Source: Clostridia bacterium (GTDB taxonomy: Bacteria; Bacillota; Clostridia; Oscillospirales; SIG627). Taken from it: DNA of 42,690 nt. Numbering within the stretch: position 1 is the first letter of the stretch; each line of letters begins with the position of its first letter. Shown in pieces: positions 14,616 through 21,874 of this stretch. The stretch is from the NCBI GenBank assembly GCA_017439965.1, contig JAFSID010000006.1, forward strand, positions 1-42,690, written 5' to 3'. A model generated the notes under the pieces. The model worked only from the letters and a program-made list of their open reading frames with translations, searched no databases and had not been told where the DNA came from. A program made the position numbers and the translations under genes.

Positions 14616-15412
14616 TGCTTTTGTCAAATCTGCATACTCACACGACCTTCTCGGACGGAAAAAACACCGTTGAGGAGAATATTCTCACTGCAATCGACAA
14701 GGGCTTTGTGTCTCTCGGAATTTCCGACCACAGCTATACCGACTTTGACTTGACCTACTGTATGACTCGTGAGGCGGAATATCTTGCCGAGGTCAAGGCG
14801 ATGGCAGAAAAATACCGAGACAGACTTGAGGTCTACCGAGGAATCGAGCTTGACGGATACAGTGAAATGCCCGAGAGGGAAGCTTACGATTATATAATAG
14901 GAAGCTGTCATTATATCAGGACTCCCGACGGCTATTTCAGCATCGACCATTGCAGAGAGGGTCATATGGAGCTTTTCGAGAGGTATTTTGACCTTGACCC
15001 GTACAGCTTTGCAAGGGCGTATTTTGACACCTACGTCGAGCGCACTCTTGCTCACCGTCCCGATATACTCGGTCATTTTGACTTAGTGGCTAAATTCGGT
15101 ATGATGCCCGAGACGGATGAAAAATACTTAAGCCTTGCCCGTGAGGCGTTGGAGGTCTGCCTTAAGGCTGTGCCGATTATCGAGATAAACGTGGGCACGA
15201 TGGCTCGCGGAATAAGAAGCTGTCCTTATCCTGCGCCCTATTTTATGAAGGATATAAAGGCCTTTGGCGGAAGGGTTACCTTTTCCACCGACTGTCATCA
15301 AAGGGATAACCTTGACTACGCCGTAAAGGAAATCGAGGAGCTTTTCCGTGAAAACGGCTTTAAGAGTGCCGTGATACTTAAAAACGGCAAATTTGAGGAA
15401 ACGGAGATTTAA
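14615..15412 (+). CDS. PHP-domain phosphatase, histidinol-phosphatase type
   Basis: A 265-residue PHP-domain protein. Metal ligands are visible in NLHTHTTFSDGKNT (residues 5-18), GISDHSYTD, RGIELDG, GSCHYI, GHFDLV and STDCHQRDNL. The family includes HisK-type histidinol phosphate phosphatase, the ninth step of histidine synthesis, and other phosphoesterases. No other histidine gene is nearby, so the substrate is not certain. It is translationally coupled to dut and followed one base later by the PLP enzyme gene. Confidence 0.82.
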   Translation: MLLSNLHTHTTFSDGKNTVEENILTAIDKGFVSLGISDHSYTDFDLTYCMTREAEYLAEVKAMAEKYRDRLEVYRGIELDGYSEMPEREAYDYIIGSCHYIRTPDGYFSIDHCREGHMELFERYFDLDPYSFARAYFDTYVERTLAHRPDILGHFDLVAKFGMMPETDEKYLSLAREALEVCLKAVPIIEINVGTMARGIRSCPYPAPYFMKDIKAFGGRVTFSTDCHQRDNLDYAVKEIEELFRENGFKSAVILKNGKFEETEI

Positions 15413-15413
15413 T

Positions 15414-16475
15414 ATGATACTTGAGAAAATTACGACTCCCGCACTCGTTGTTGACGAGGAGATATACGAAAAAAATAAAAGGACTATGGCTTCTCTTCTT
15501 GAGGGCAAGAAAATCAGGCTCCGTCCTCATTATAAGTCCCATAAATGCTCGGATATTGCCCTTGAGCAGATTAAAAACGGCGCGGTCGGTATGACCTGCG
15601 CCAAGCTTTCCGAGGCTCTTGACCTTGCCGATGCAGGCGTTGAAAATATACTTATTGCAAATCAGGTAGTGGACGAGGAGAAGCTTTCCCGTCTTGCCTG
15701 GCTTGCAGGCGTCTGCCGTCTTACCGTTTGCGTTGACAACGAGAAGAATATCCGTGATATTTCACGCTATGCTGTCCTTTCGGGGAATACCGTGCATTGC
15801 CTTATCGAGTACGATATCGGTATGGAGAGATGCGGTGTCACCACTCACGCCGAGGTGCTGACCCTTGCCCGTCTTATAGGCTCTCTTGAGGGAGTTGAGC
15901 TTGACGGCATTCAGGCCTACGCAGGTCATATGTCTCACGAAATAAGCGTTGAGGCGCGTGAGAGAATTACGAATGAAAGGATGGCAGATTTAAAGGCGCT
16001 TATTTCACTTCTTGAGGAGAACGGTATTCCCGTTCATACCCTTTCGGGAGGCAGTACGGGTACGGCTCTTCAAAAGACCCGTCACGATTTTTATACCGAG
16101 CTTCAGGCAGGTAGCTATCTCTTTATGGATTCAACCTACCGTCTGCCCGATACTCCCTTTGAAAGCTCACTCTTCGTGCTTGCAACCGTAGTCAGCGTCC
16201 GTGACGGACTTGCGGTCGTGGATGCAGGTGTCAAGAGCTGCGGAGTAGACCAAGGGATGCCCGTGCCCGTTGGCTTTGACGTGGAGAAGATCGTCGCAAG
16301 TGAGGAGCATTTTCAGCTTCATAAGCCCTCGCGCAAGCTTCGTCTCGGTGATAAGGTCCTGCTTGTTCCCGGGCATTGCTGTTCTACCGTAAATCTTCAC
16401 GATAGGCTCTATTTCTTCCGTGACGGTAAGGTCACCCGACGCGTACCCGTTACGGCTCGCGGCTGCTTTAAATAA
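15414..16475 (+). CDS. D-threonine aldolase / D-serine dehydratase-like PLP enzyme
   Basis: A 353-residue fold-type III PLP enzyme (alanine racemase-like barrel). The PLP lysine is in LRPHYKSHKCSDIA (about residue 38), followed by MTCAKLSEALDLADAGVENILIANQV and SGGSTGT, the phosphate-binding region. The C-terminal metal-binding segment PGHCCSTVNLHD matches the His/Cys pair of D-threonine aldolase and D-serine dehydratase. These enzymes act on D-amino acids with a divalent metal. The ATG at 15414 (GGAG upstream) is preferred over an in-frame upstream start that would overlap the PHP gene. It ends the dut-php-PLP unit. Confidence 0.85.
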   Translation: MILEKITTPALVVDEEIYEKNKRTMASLLEGKKIRLRPHYKSHKCSDIALEQIKNGAVGMTCAKLSEALDLADAGVENILIANQVVDEEKLSRLAWLAGVCRLTVCVDNEKNIRDISRYAVLSGNTVHCLIEYDIGMERCGVTTHAEVLTLARLIGSLEGVELDGIQAYAGHMSHEISVEARERITNERMADLKALISLLEENGIPVHTLSGGSTGTALQKTRHDFYTELQAGSYLFMDSTYRLPDTPFESSLFVLATVVSVRDGLAVVDAGVKSCGVDQGMPVPVGFDVEKIVASEEHFQLHKPSRKLRLGDKVLLVPGHCCSTVNLHDRLYFFRDGKVTRRVPVTARGCFK

Positions 16476-16482
16476 AAATAAC

Positions 16483-16516
16483 AGGTCTTATTCTTGATGG
16501 ATAAGACCTTCTTTTT
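16483..16516 (+). terminator. Terminator of the dut-php-PLP unit
   Basis: AGGTCTTAT pairs with ATAAGACCT around a nine-base loop, followed by TCTTTTT. Confidence 0.85.
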
Positions 16517-16528
16517 ATAACAAAAGAA

Positions 16529-16556
16529 GAAAACAGACCTTGAGGGGTCTGTTTTC
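16529..16556 (-). terminator. Terminator of the zinc-ribbon membrane protein gene
   Basis: GAAAACAGACC pairs with GGTCTGTTTTC; on the minus strand it is followed by TTCTTTTG. It lies 15 bases after the stop at 16572. Confidence 0.75.
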
Positions 16557-16571
16557 AACCATAATTATCAA

Positions 16572-16976
16572 CTACCTTACCTTGACCTTTATTGCCTTAT
16601 GGCACTTCGGACAAACGGCGTCGTGCACTCCCTTTTTTCTGGGAAAACGGAGAGTGGCGTGACACTCGGGACAGGTACGGTAAACGTGCTCCTTATCGGA
16701 GAAGCGCTTTTTCAAAACGCCGTACTTGTTCTTGACCTGATTCTTTAAAATCAGGTATTTTGCATTCTCACGCTGACGGGCGGCAATATTCTTTGAGAAG
16801 AATCTGAAGAAGGTCCACACCACCAGCAAAACGAGAAGAGACGAAATGATTCTTGAGTTGAGAAAGATATTGAGCGCGAGCAGTATGAGATAGAGTATAA
16901 GACAGCCCTTATACAAATCGTCCTGACCGTAGCGTCCCTGCATAAACATTGCAAGCTTGAATTTTAACTTATCCAT
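16572..16976 (-). CDS. Two-helix membrane protein with C-terminal zinc ribbon
   Basis: A 134-residue protein of unknown function. Two hydrophobic helices (about 24-38 and 43-59) form a hairpin, followed by a basic stretch and a zinc ribbon with CPEC (about 103-106) and CPKC (about 123-126), so the ribbon faces the cytosol. Bacterial proteins of this shape are common in Clostridia but not characterised; DNA, RNA or protein binding by the ribbon are all possible. It has its own AGAGG ribosome binding site and stands alone. Confidence 0.75.
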   Translation of the reverse strand: MDKLKFKLAMFMQGRYGQDDLYKGCLILYLILLALNIFLNSRIISSLLVLLVVWTFFRFFSKNIAARQRENAKYLILKNQVKNKYGVLKKRFSDKEHVYRTCPECHATLRFPRKKGVHDAVCPKCHKAIKVKVR

Positions 16977-17050
16977 TTTTACCTCTTAAAAAATTTGATA
17001 AGGCAATGATATCCGAAAAATGTTAAGCGTATTTTAAGATAACGGTTTGT

Positions 17051-18154
17051 TTACAAAAAGATTTCAAAAAGTACAAGAATTAAGAGCATTGAGAAGTTAT
17101 AAAGAGAGAAAAGTCCGAGATAGTAAAGAGACTTGCCCTTGTTGTGAGAGGTGTATTCGCGGAAGGTGATAAGGCTGGCAAGAGAGGAGATGAGCGTACC
17201 GAGACCGCCTACGTTTACGCCGATGAGAAGCTCCTGCCAGTTTTCCGTAAAGCCCGACAGAAGAATAGCGCTCGGAACGTTGCTTATAAGCTGACAGGAC
17301 AACACGCTGACAAGAAGAGTCGAGCGGTCGAGAATAGCCTCGAAAAAGCCTCTCACCGCATCAAGCCTTGCAAGGTTTCCCGAAAAGATGAAGAAGCATA
17401 CGAAGGTGAAAAGGAGTCCCCAATCCACCTCGCGCAGAGCCTTGCGGTCGATGATAAAAATAGACACGGCAACGATTACCGTCACGATTCCCCAATGTAT
17501 CAAACGGAAAACCGAGAACACCGCAAGGAAAAAGAGTATTCCTAAAAGCGCGGCGCGGTGAGGGTTGAATTTATGATGACGCGAGGTAATGGTCAACGAG
17601 CGAGAGGGAATAATGATAAGACAGCAGGCAACTATCATAACGATTGAAATTATAAAGGGACGGAGCATAACCCCCATAAACTCACCCGTCGGAATTGAAA
17701 AACGGGTGTACAGATAGAGGTTTTGCGGATTGCCGAAGGGCGTGAGCATTCCTCCGAGGTTTGCCGCAATGTTCTGTAAAATGAACACGTGCGCCATAAA
17801 GCGTTGCTGTCCCGTGCTTTCGAGCACGAAATATCCGAGCGGTAAAAAAGTGAGAAGTGCCATATCGTTGGCAATGAGCATTGAGCCAAAAAGCGTAATG
17901 AGACAGAGTGTTAGCACCGCCGTCTTGAGATTGCCCGTGATTCTTACTGTGTTTTCGGCAAGAATTGCAAAAAAGTGAATGTTTTTAAGGGCGCATACCA
18001 CCGCAAGCACCGAGAAAAGACAGGAGAGGGTCTTGAAGTCAAAATACCCCAGCCACTCACGGTCGGGCGGAATTATAAAGGCGGTTATAAGCGCCACCGT
18101 AAAGGCGATAAGCGCTACCGCGTTGGTTTTGATGAATTGAACGGTCTTATTCAT
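17051..18154 (-). CDS. Ion transporter superfamily permease (ArsB/CitMHS/SLC13-like)
   Basis: A 367-residue protein with about ten membrane helices, of the ion transporter superfamily that includes ArsB, NhaD and CitMHS. The signature loop is LIANDMALLTFLPLGYF followed by NIAANLGGMLTPFGNPQNLYLY, and the second repeat has SNVPSAILLSGFTENWQELLIGVNVGGLGT, the two re-entrant loops that bind substrate. At 367 residues it is shorter than the usual 420-450. Substrate (dicarboxylate, arsenite or Na+/H+) is not decided by sequence. It has a structured leader upstream. Confidence 0.82.
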   Translation of the reverse strand: MNKTVQFIKTNAVALIAFTVALITAFIIPPDREWLGYFDFKTLSCLFSVLAVVCALKNIHFFAILAENTVRITGNLKTAVLTLCLITLFGSMLIANDMALLTFLPLGYFVLESTGQQRFMAHVFILQNIAANLGGMLTPFGNPQNLYLYTRFSIPTGEFMGVMLRPFIISIVMIVACCLIIIPSRSLTITSRHHKFNPHRAALLGILFFLAVFSVFRLIHWGIVTVIVAVSIFIIDRKALREVDWGLLFTFVCFFIFSGNLARLDAVRGFFEAILDRSTLLVSVLSCQLISNVPSAILLSGFTENWQELLIGVNVGGLGTLISSLASLITFREYTSHNKGKSLYYLGLFSLYNFSMLLILVLFEIFL

Positions 18155-18268
18155 ATTACCTCACAAGGTGGCTGGCAGCCACCGGTAATTCTCGCCTATC
18201 TTAACCCATGCATACACTCAAGCAAAGTAAAACGGCGAGGTCTTATTAAATGCAATTTCTCGGTGTAC
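18155..18268 (-). promoter_or_regulatory. Structured 5' leader of the permease gene
   Basis: The minus-strand leader has CTCGCC (18239-18234) complementary to GGCGAG (18196-18191), enclosing about 37 bases, then a perfect GGTGGCTG-CC-AGCCACC hairpin that ends six bases before the ribosome binding site TGAGGT. It does not match a riboswitch class I recognise. A regulatory role is inferred from the folding and position only. Confidence 0.35.
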
Positions 18269-18303
18269 AAAAAAGTGTATCATAGCACAACTGCTATGAT
18301 ACA
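18269..18303 (-). terminator. Terminator of the isomerase pair
   Basis: TGTATCATAGCA pairs with TGCTATGATACA; on the minus strand CTTTTTTG follows. Confidence 0.88.
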
Positions 18304-18327
18304 CCAAAAGAAAATATTTTTCAAGAG

Positions 18328-19161
18328 TTATTTGATGATTTTCTTCATTGCGTCTGCAATCTCGCCGAGAAATTCCTCGGGAGTCTGACTGCCGTCGTTG
18401 AAAAGCTCAGCGGAAACGGGTCCGTCGTAGCCCACAGCCTTAAGTGCAGGAATGAGAGACTCGAAGTCTGCGTCGCCCTTGAAGAGTGCGCACCATTCAC
18501 CGCCGAGGTGATAGGAGGAGCCCTTCTTGAAGTCCTTGATGTGAACCTTCTTGATGTACTTGCCGATAACCTCTATCCACCACTCAGGCTTGCCGAACTC
18601 AAGCATATTGCCTGCGTCGAAGTAGATGCCGACGAGAGGATTGTTGATAGCGTCGAGAACGTAAAGAGCATCGTGAGGGGAGAGGAAGAACTGATTCCAT
18701 ACGTTTTCGATACCGATGTTGATACCGCCCTCCTTGATTTCGTTCTCAAGGCTCTTGAAGAGTGCAATCGTATTTTCAAAGCTCTGCTTGTAGCCCGTTT
18801 CTGCGTCAAGGCTGGTTACGATAAGGATGGTGTCCGCACCGATTCCGCGTGCGACCTCAATCTGCTTTCTCATAACCTTGAGAGCCTCTGCGGACTTTGC
18901 GGGATCGTTTGAGCCGAAGGCACCCGTGGACCAGTACTGACCCGTGGAAACGCTCTCAACTCCTACGTTGTATTTCTTGATAAGCTCACGCACCTTGGCG
19001 TACACGGTCTCGTCGGATTCGTAGCCAAAGCTGTGAAGAGCCTCGGGATTGCAGTCGAGGTTGAGCTCGATACACTCAAAGCCAAGCTCGGAGGCTGTCT
19101 TGAAAACCTTTTCAAAATCCCAGCTGTCAGGGAATGCCCATGCGTTAATTGATCTTTTCAT
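18328..19161 (-). CDS. Sugar phosphate isomerase/epimerase, TIM barrel (paralogue 1)
   Basis: A 277-residue xylose isomerase-like TIM barrel (AP endonuclease family 2). Active-site positions are Glu in INIGIENVWN (about 152), Asp in VGIYFDAGNM, His in KKVHIKDFK and Glu in VSAELFND (about 254), the set that binds the metal and shuttles the proton in hydroxypyruvate isomerase and D-tagatose 3-epimerase. It is a close paralogue of the next gene, 63 bases upstream, and both lie divergent from an AraC regulator, so a role in using a particular sugar or polyol is likely. Substrate not determinable. Confidence 0.88.
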   Translation of the reverse strand: MKRSINAWAFPDSWDFEKVFKTASELGFECIELNLDCNPEALHSFGYESDETVYAKVRELIKKYNVGVESVSTGQYWSTGAFGSNDPAKSAEALKVMRKQIEVARGIGADTILIVTSLDAETGYKQSFENTIALFKSLENEIKEGGINIGIENVWNQFFLSPHDALYVLDAINNPLVGIYFDAGNMLEFGKPEWWIEVIGKYIKKVHIKDFKKGSSYHLGGEWCALFKGDADFESLIPALKAVGYDGPVSAELFNDGSQTPEEFLGEIADAMKKIIK

Positions 19162-19224
19162 AATCGTATCTCCTTTGAAATATCTTACTTATATAATACA
19201 ACGAAAAAACGAAAATGTCTATAC

Positions 19225-20070
19225 TTATTTTGCCATATTTGCAATTTTTCTCATAGCCTTGTAAAGCTTTTCAACGTGCTCCTCCTGAGTGATATCGGGA
19301 TCGGTCTTGCCTACCTCTGCCGTAATAACCCCGTCATAGCCTGCCTTCTTGAGAAGAGGCATACACTTTTCGAAGTCAACGTCACCCTCAAAAAGTCCGC
19401 AGAAGGTACCTCCGCTGTTGTAGCCGCTCGTTCTCTTGAAATCCTTTATGTGAACCTTCTTGATGTATTTTCCGAGTGTGGTTATCCAGTATTCAGGCTC
19501 GGAGAATGCCACCATATTTCCTATATCGAAATAGAGTCCGACGAGAGGATTATCAATCTTTTCAAGCACGTAGATGACGTCGAGGGGAGACATAAAGAAG
19601 CGGTTCCATACGTTTTCAAGACCGATGCTGACGCCCGTTCCCTCAATTTCCTCACGCATATCGCGGAAAAGCTTTATAGTAAGCTCTATGCTGTCCATAT
19701 ATTCGGTGTCGGGGTCAAGGTTGGTTACGACGAGAATCGTATCGGCACCGATAGCCTTAGCTGCCTCAAGCTGCTTTCTGAGTATTTTCACAGCCTCGGC
19801 GGATTTTGCAGGGTCGCTTGAGCCGAAGGCACCTGCTGACCAATATGCACCTGACGCAATGCTTTCAACTCCTATGCCGTATTCCTTAATAAGCGAGCGG
19901 ATTTTTGCATAATCCTCCTCGGTCGAGTCAAGAGTGAGAGTGCCGTTTGTGTCACCGTTTGCCCAAAGCCAAAGCTCAACACAGTCGAAGCCCACCTCTC
20001 GCGCCTTTGCAAACTGCTCCTCAAACGTACCTCCCGGGATAAGACCTGCCGCACCTGTTGCTATCTTCAT
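19225..20070 (-). CDS. Sugar phosphate isomerase/epimerase, TIM barrel (paralogue 2)
   Basis: A 281-residue TIM barrel with the same layout as its neighbour: SIGLENVWNRFFMSP, VGLYFDIGNM, KKVHIKDFKRTSGY and VITAEVGKTD carry the four active-site residues. Long identical stretches (GVESI.SG.YWS.GAFGS.DPAKSAEA) show a recent tandem duplication, but the residues after the last catalytic Glu differ (EVGKTD versus ELFNDG), which suggests different substrates or successive steps. It is the first gene of the pair, with a strong AAGGAG ribosome binding site. Confidence 0.88.
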   Translation of the reverse strand: MKIATGAAGLIPGGTFEEQFAKAREVGFDCVELWLWANGDTNGTLTLDSTEEDYAKIRSLIKEYGIGVESIASGAYWSAGAFGSSDPAKSAEAVKILRKQLEAAKAIGADTILVVTNLDPDTEYMDSIELTIKLFRDMREEIEGTGVSIGLENVWNRFFMSPLDVIYVLEKIDNPLVGLYFDIGNMVAFSEPEYWITTLGKYIKKVHIKDFKRTSGYNSGGTFCGLFEGDVDFEKCMPLLKKAGYDGVITAEVGKTDPDITQEEHVEKLYKAMRKIANMAK

Positions 20071-20129
20071 TTTAAAATCTCCTTTTTAAATGGATTTTTC
20101 ATTTGACGAATTATTTTCGAAAAGAGTAA

Positions 20130-20135
20130 ATTATA
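20130..20135 (-). promoter_or_regulatory. -10 element for the isomerase pair, no -35
   Basis: A perfect minus-strand TATAAT ends directly against the -35 of the araC promoter. The place 17 bases upstream reads ACACTA, not TTGACA, so an activator is probably needed; the divergent AraC protein is the obvious candidate. Confidence 0.5.
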
Positions 20136-20163
20136 TTGACACTTTTCGGTTTTAGTGTATAAT
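20136..20163 (+). promoter_or_regulatory. Promoter of the AraC regulator gene
   Basis: TTGACA (20136-20141), 16-base spacer, TATAAT (20158-20163): both hexamers are perfect consensus. Confidence 0.85.
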
Positions 20164-20176
20164 AAACAGTGTTGAA

Positions 20177-20209
20177 TGTCCATAGTTAAATATTCTGTTT
20201 TGATGGACA
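20177..20209. promoter_or_regulatory. Inverted repeat TGTCCAT/ATGGACA, likely operator
   Basis: TGTCCAT (20177-20183) and ATGGACA (20203-20209) are perfect inverted repeats with centres 26 bases apart, in the araC leader between promoter and start codon. This position suits autoregulation or bridging to the divergent promoter. It could also fold as an RNA stem. Confidence 0.45.
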
Positions 20210-20233
20210 AATCCTTTGCGTTGAGGTGTTATT

Positions 20234-21070
20234 ATGAAAACGGTGATGTATTATCGCAACGTTCGTTCGACGGGAGCGGCTAACGTTTCCGACCAGACCT
20301 GCTTTCTCCTTCCGAACTGTGCGGGTCATCTCGTCTGGAACGCAAAAAATACGAGGATTACTCCGACTCACCGTCACGATTGTTATCTTTTGTACGTTGC
20401 AAAGGGAGGACTCAGGGTGCTTTCAAGCAGTGAGCCTCAGATAATGCTTTCGGGACAGTTCGTCTGCTTTTATCCCGAGAGTGAGTATTGCTACGAAACG
20501 CTTGACGAGGGGGTCTCCTATTACTTCGTGCATTTCACGGGGCACTCGGTTCACGAGCTTCTCAAGAGATGCGGCATTGAAAATCAAAGAGTGTATACCG
20601 CAGGTATTCTTCCCGAGCTGTACGATATATGGATGTCCTTGCTTGCGGATTTTTCCGAGCAGGACAGACTCTTTTCGGTCAGAGCCTCTGCAAAGCTCGT
20701 TGATATTTTCTCCCGTCTGTCCGAGCGTCTTGACAGGGAGGACGGTATAGTGACGAAAAAGCTCCGCCGCAGTATCGACTATATCCACGAAAATTTCAAT
20801 AAGGATATAAGCGTTCCTGAGCTGGCGGAGCTTGAGCATCTGTCGGGTAGCAGGTATTATACGCTGTTCAAAGAAAAGACGGGATATTCGCCATCGGAAT
20901 ATATAATCGTGCTCAGAATGAACCGCGCCTGCACGCTTATGCTTCAGGAGGATATGACCGTCAAGGAGACGGCAATTCAGGTGGGCTATCACGACCCGTT
21001 TTATTTCAGCCGTATTTTTAAAAAGTATATGGGAATATCTCCCGCTGAATATAAGAAACAGAAGAATTAA
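20234..21070 (+). CDS. AraC-family transcriptional regulator
   Basis: A 278-residue protein: an N-terminal cupin-like sensor (THRHDCYLLYVAKGGLRVL, with conserved His) and a C-terminal pair of helix-turn-helix motifs (ISVPELAELEHLSGSRYYTLFKEKTGYSPSEYI and TVKETAIQVGYHDPFYFSRIFKKYMGISPAEYKK). Regulators of this type bind a sugar and activate transport or catabolic genes. Divergent placement from the isomerases makes them the likely targets. Its end overlaps the convergent phosphatase gene by four bases. Confidence 0.92.
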   Translation: MKTVMYYRNVRSTGAANVSDQTCFLLPNCAGHLVWNAKNTRITPTHRHDCYLLYVAKGGLRVLSSSEPQIMLSGQFVCFYPESEYCYETLDEGVSYYFVHFTGHSVHELLKRCGIENQRVYTAGILPELYDIWMSLLADFSEQDRLFSVRASAKLVDIFSRLSERLDREDGIVTKKLRRSIDYIHENFNKDISVPELAELEHLSGSRYYTLFKEKTGYSPSEYIIVLRMNRACTLMLQEDMTVKETAIQVGYHDPFYFSRIFKKYMGISPAEYKKQKN

Positions 21071-21687
21071 TAGCCGTTGTCAAAGTAAGTCTTAAGGTCT
21101 CCGAGGTATTCGTCGTCGGCGTAGGTTTCAATCCTTCCGACTCCGTTATCGTATACGACGGTGGTTATGGATACGTTGGAGGCGATGGGAGTTTTGACGA
21201 TAAGCTCAAGGTCGTTTGCGTAGTAGGAGGGGAGAAGTCTTATACAGCCTCCGTGACTTGCAACGAGCACCGTCCTGCCCTCGTTTTCCGAGGCTATGCG
21301 GTCGAGTGCACGGCCAAAGCGGTCACACACCTCACGGGTGGACTCACCCTGCGGAGGACGGTAGTTAAAGTCTGTTTTCCATTTTATATATTCCTCTCGC
21401 ATACTGTCAAGAGCCTTACCCTCCCACTCACCGAGGGAGGTCTCGCAAAGGTCAGGGTCGGTGATTATTTCCATTCCGCGCTCTCTTGCAATGGGAAGCG
21501 CGGTATCGTACGCGCGGGAGAGGGTGCTTGAATAAATGACGTCAAAATGACGGTTCTTTAAATATTCGGCGGCAATTTCCGCCTGACGTCTGCCGAGTGC
21601 GGTAAGCGGAATATCGCTCTGTCCCGCAAAGTATTTATAAAGGTTTGCCTCACTTTCGCCGTGACGCAGAATGATGATGGTAGTCAT
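21067..21687 (-). CDS. Histidine phosphatase family protein
   Basis: A 206-residue phosphoglycerate mutase-like phosphatase: the phospho-accepting histidine is in ILRHGESEANLYK (residues 6-18), with Arg in STLSRAYDTA, the acid in CETSLGEWEGKA and the second His in VASHGGCIR. Members act as phosphoglycerate mutases, alpha-ribazole phosphatases (CobC) or general phosphatases. No cobalamin or glycolysis gene is adjacent, so a general label is used. Confidence 0.88.
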   Translation of the reverse strand: MTTIIILRHGESEANLYKYFAGQSDIPLTALGRRQAEIAAEYLKNRHFDVIYSSTLSRAYDTALPIARERGMEIITDPDLCETSLGEWEGKALDSMREEYIKWKTDFNYRPPQGESTREVCDRFGRALDRIASENEGRTVLVASHGGCIRLLPSYYANDLELIVKTPIASNVSITTVVYDNGVGRIETYADDEYLGDLKTYFDNGY

Positions 21688-21774
21688 AGCAAGTCTCTTT
21701 CATAATTATTTGTTGAATTATTATATTATTTATAGAAGATTTTGTCAAGAGTGATGAAAAGATTGAATAAGGTC

Positions 21775-21803
21775 TTGACAATTTGTGTCGAATCCGTTAA
21801 AAT
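21775..21803 (+). promoter_or_regulatory. Promoter of the nucleoside ABC importer operon
   Basis: TTGACA (21775-21780), 17-base spacer, TAAAAT (21798-21803). Two small hairpins (GAGC/GCTC and GCCC/GGGC) occupy the leader before AGGAGG. I do not see a purine riboswitch. Confidence 0.85.
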
Positions 21804-21874
21804 ACAATATGTATAAATCTGAGCGCAAAGCTCGGAAAAAACAAAATTTGCCCAAAAGGGCATAGGAGGACAAA

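Noticed and set aside
21804..21874. Purine riboswitch before the nucleoside importer
   Set aside because: The leader is only about 65 bases and lacks the conserved three-way junction sequences.
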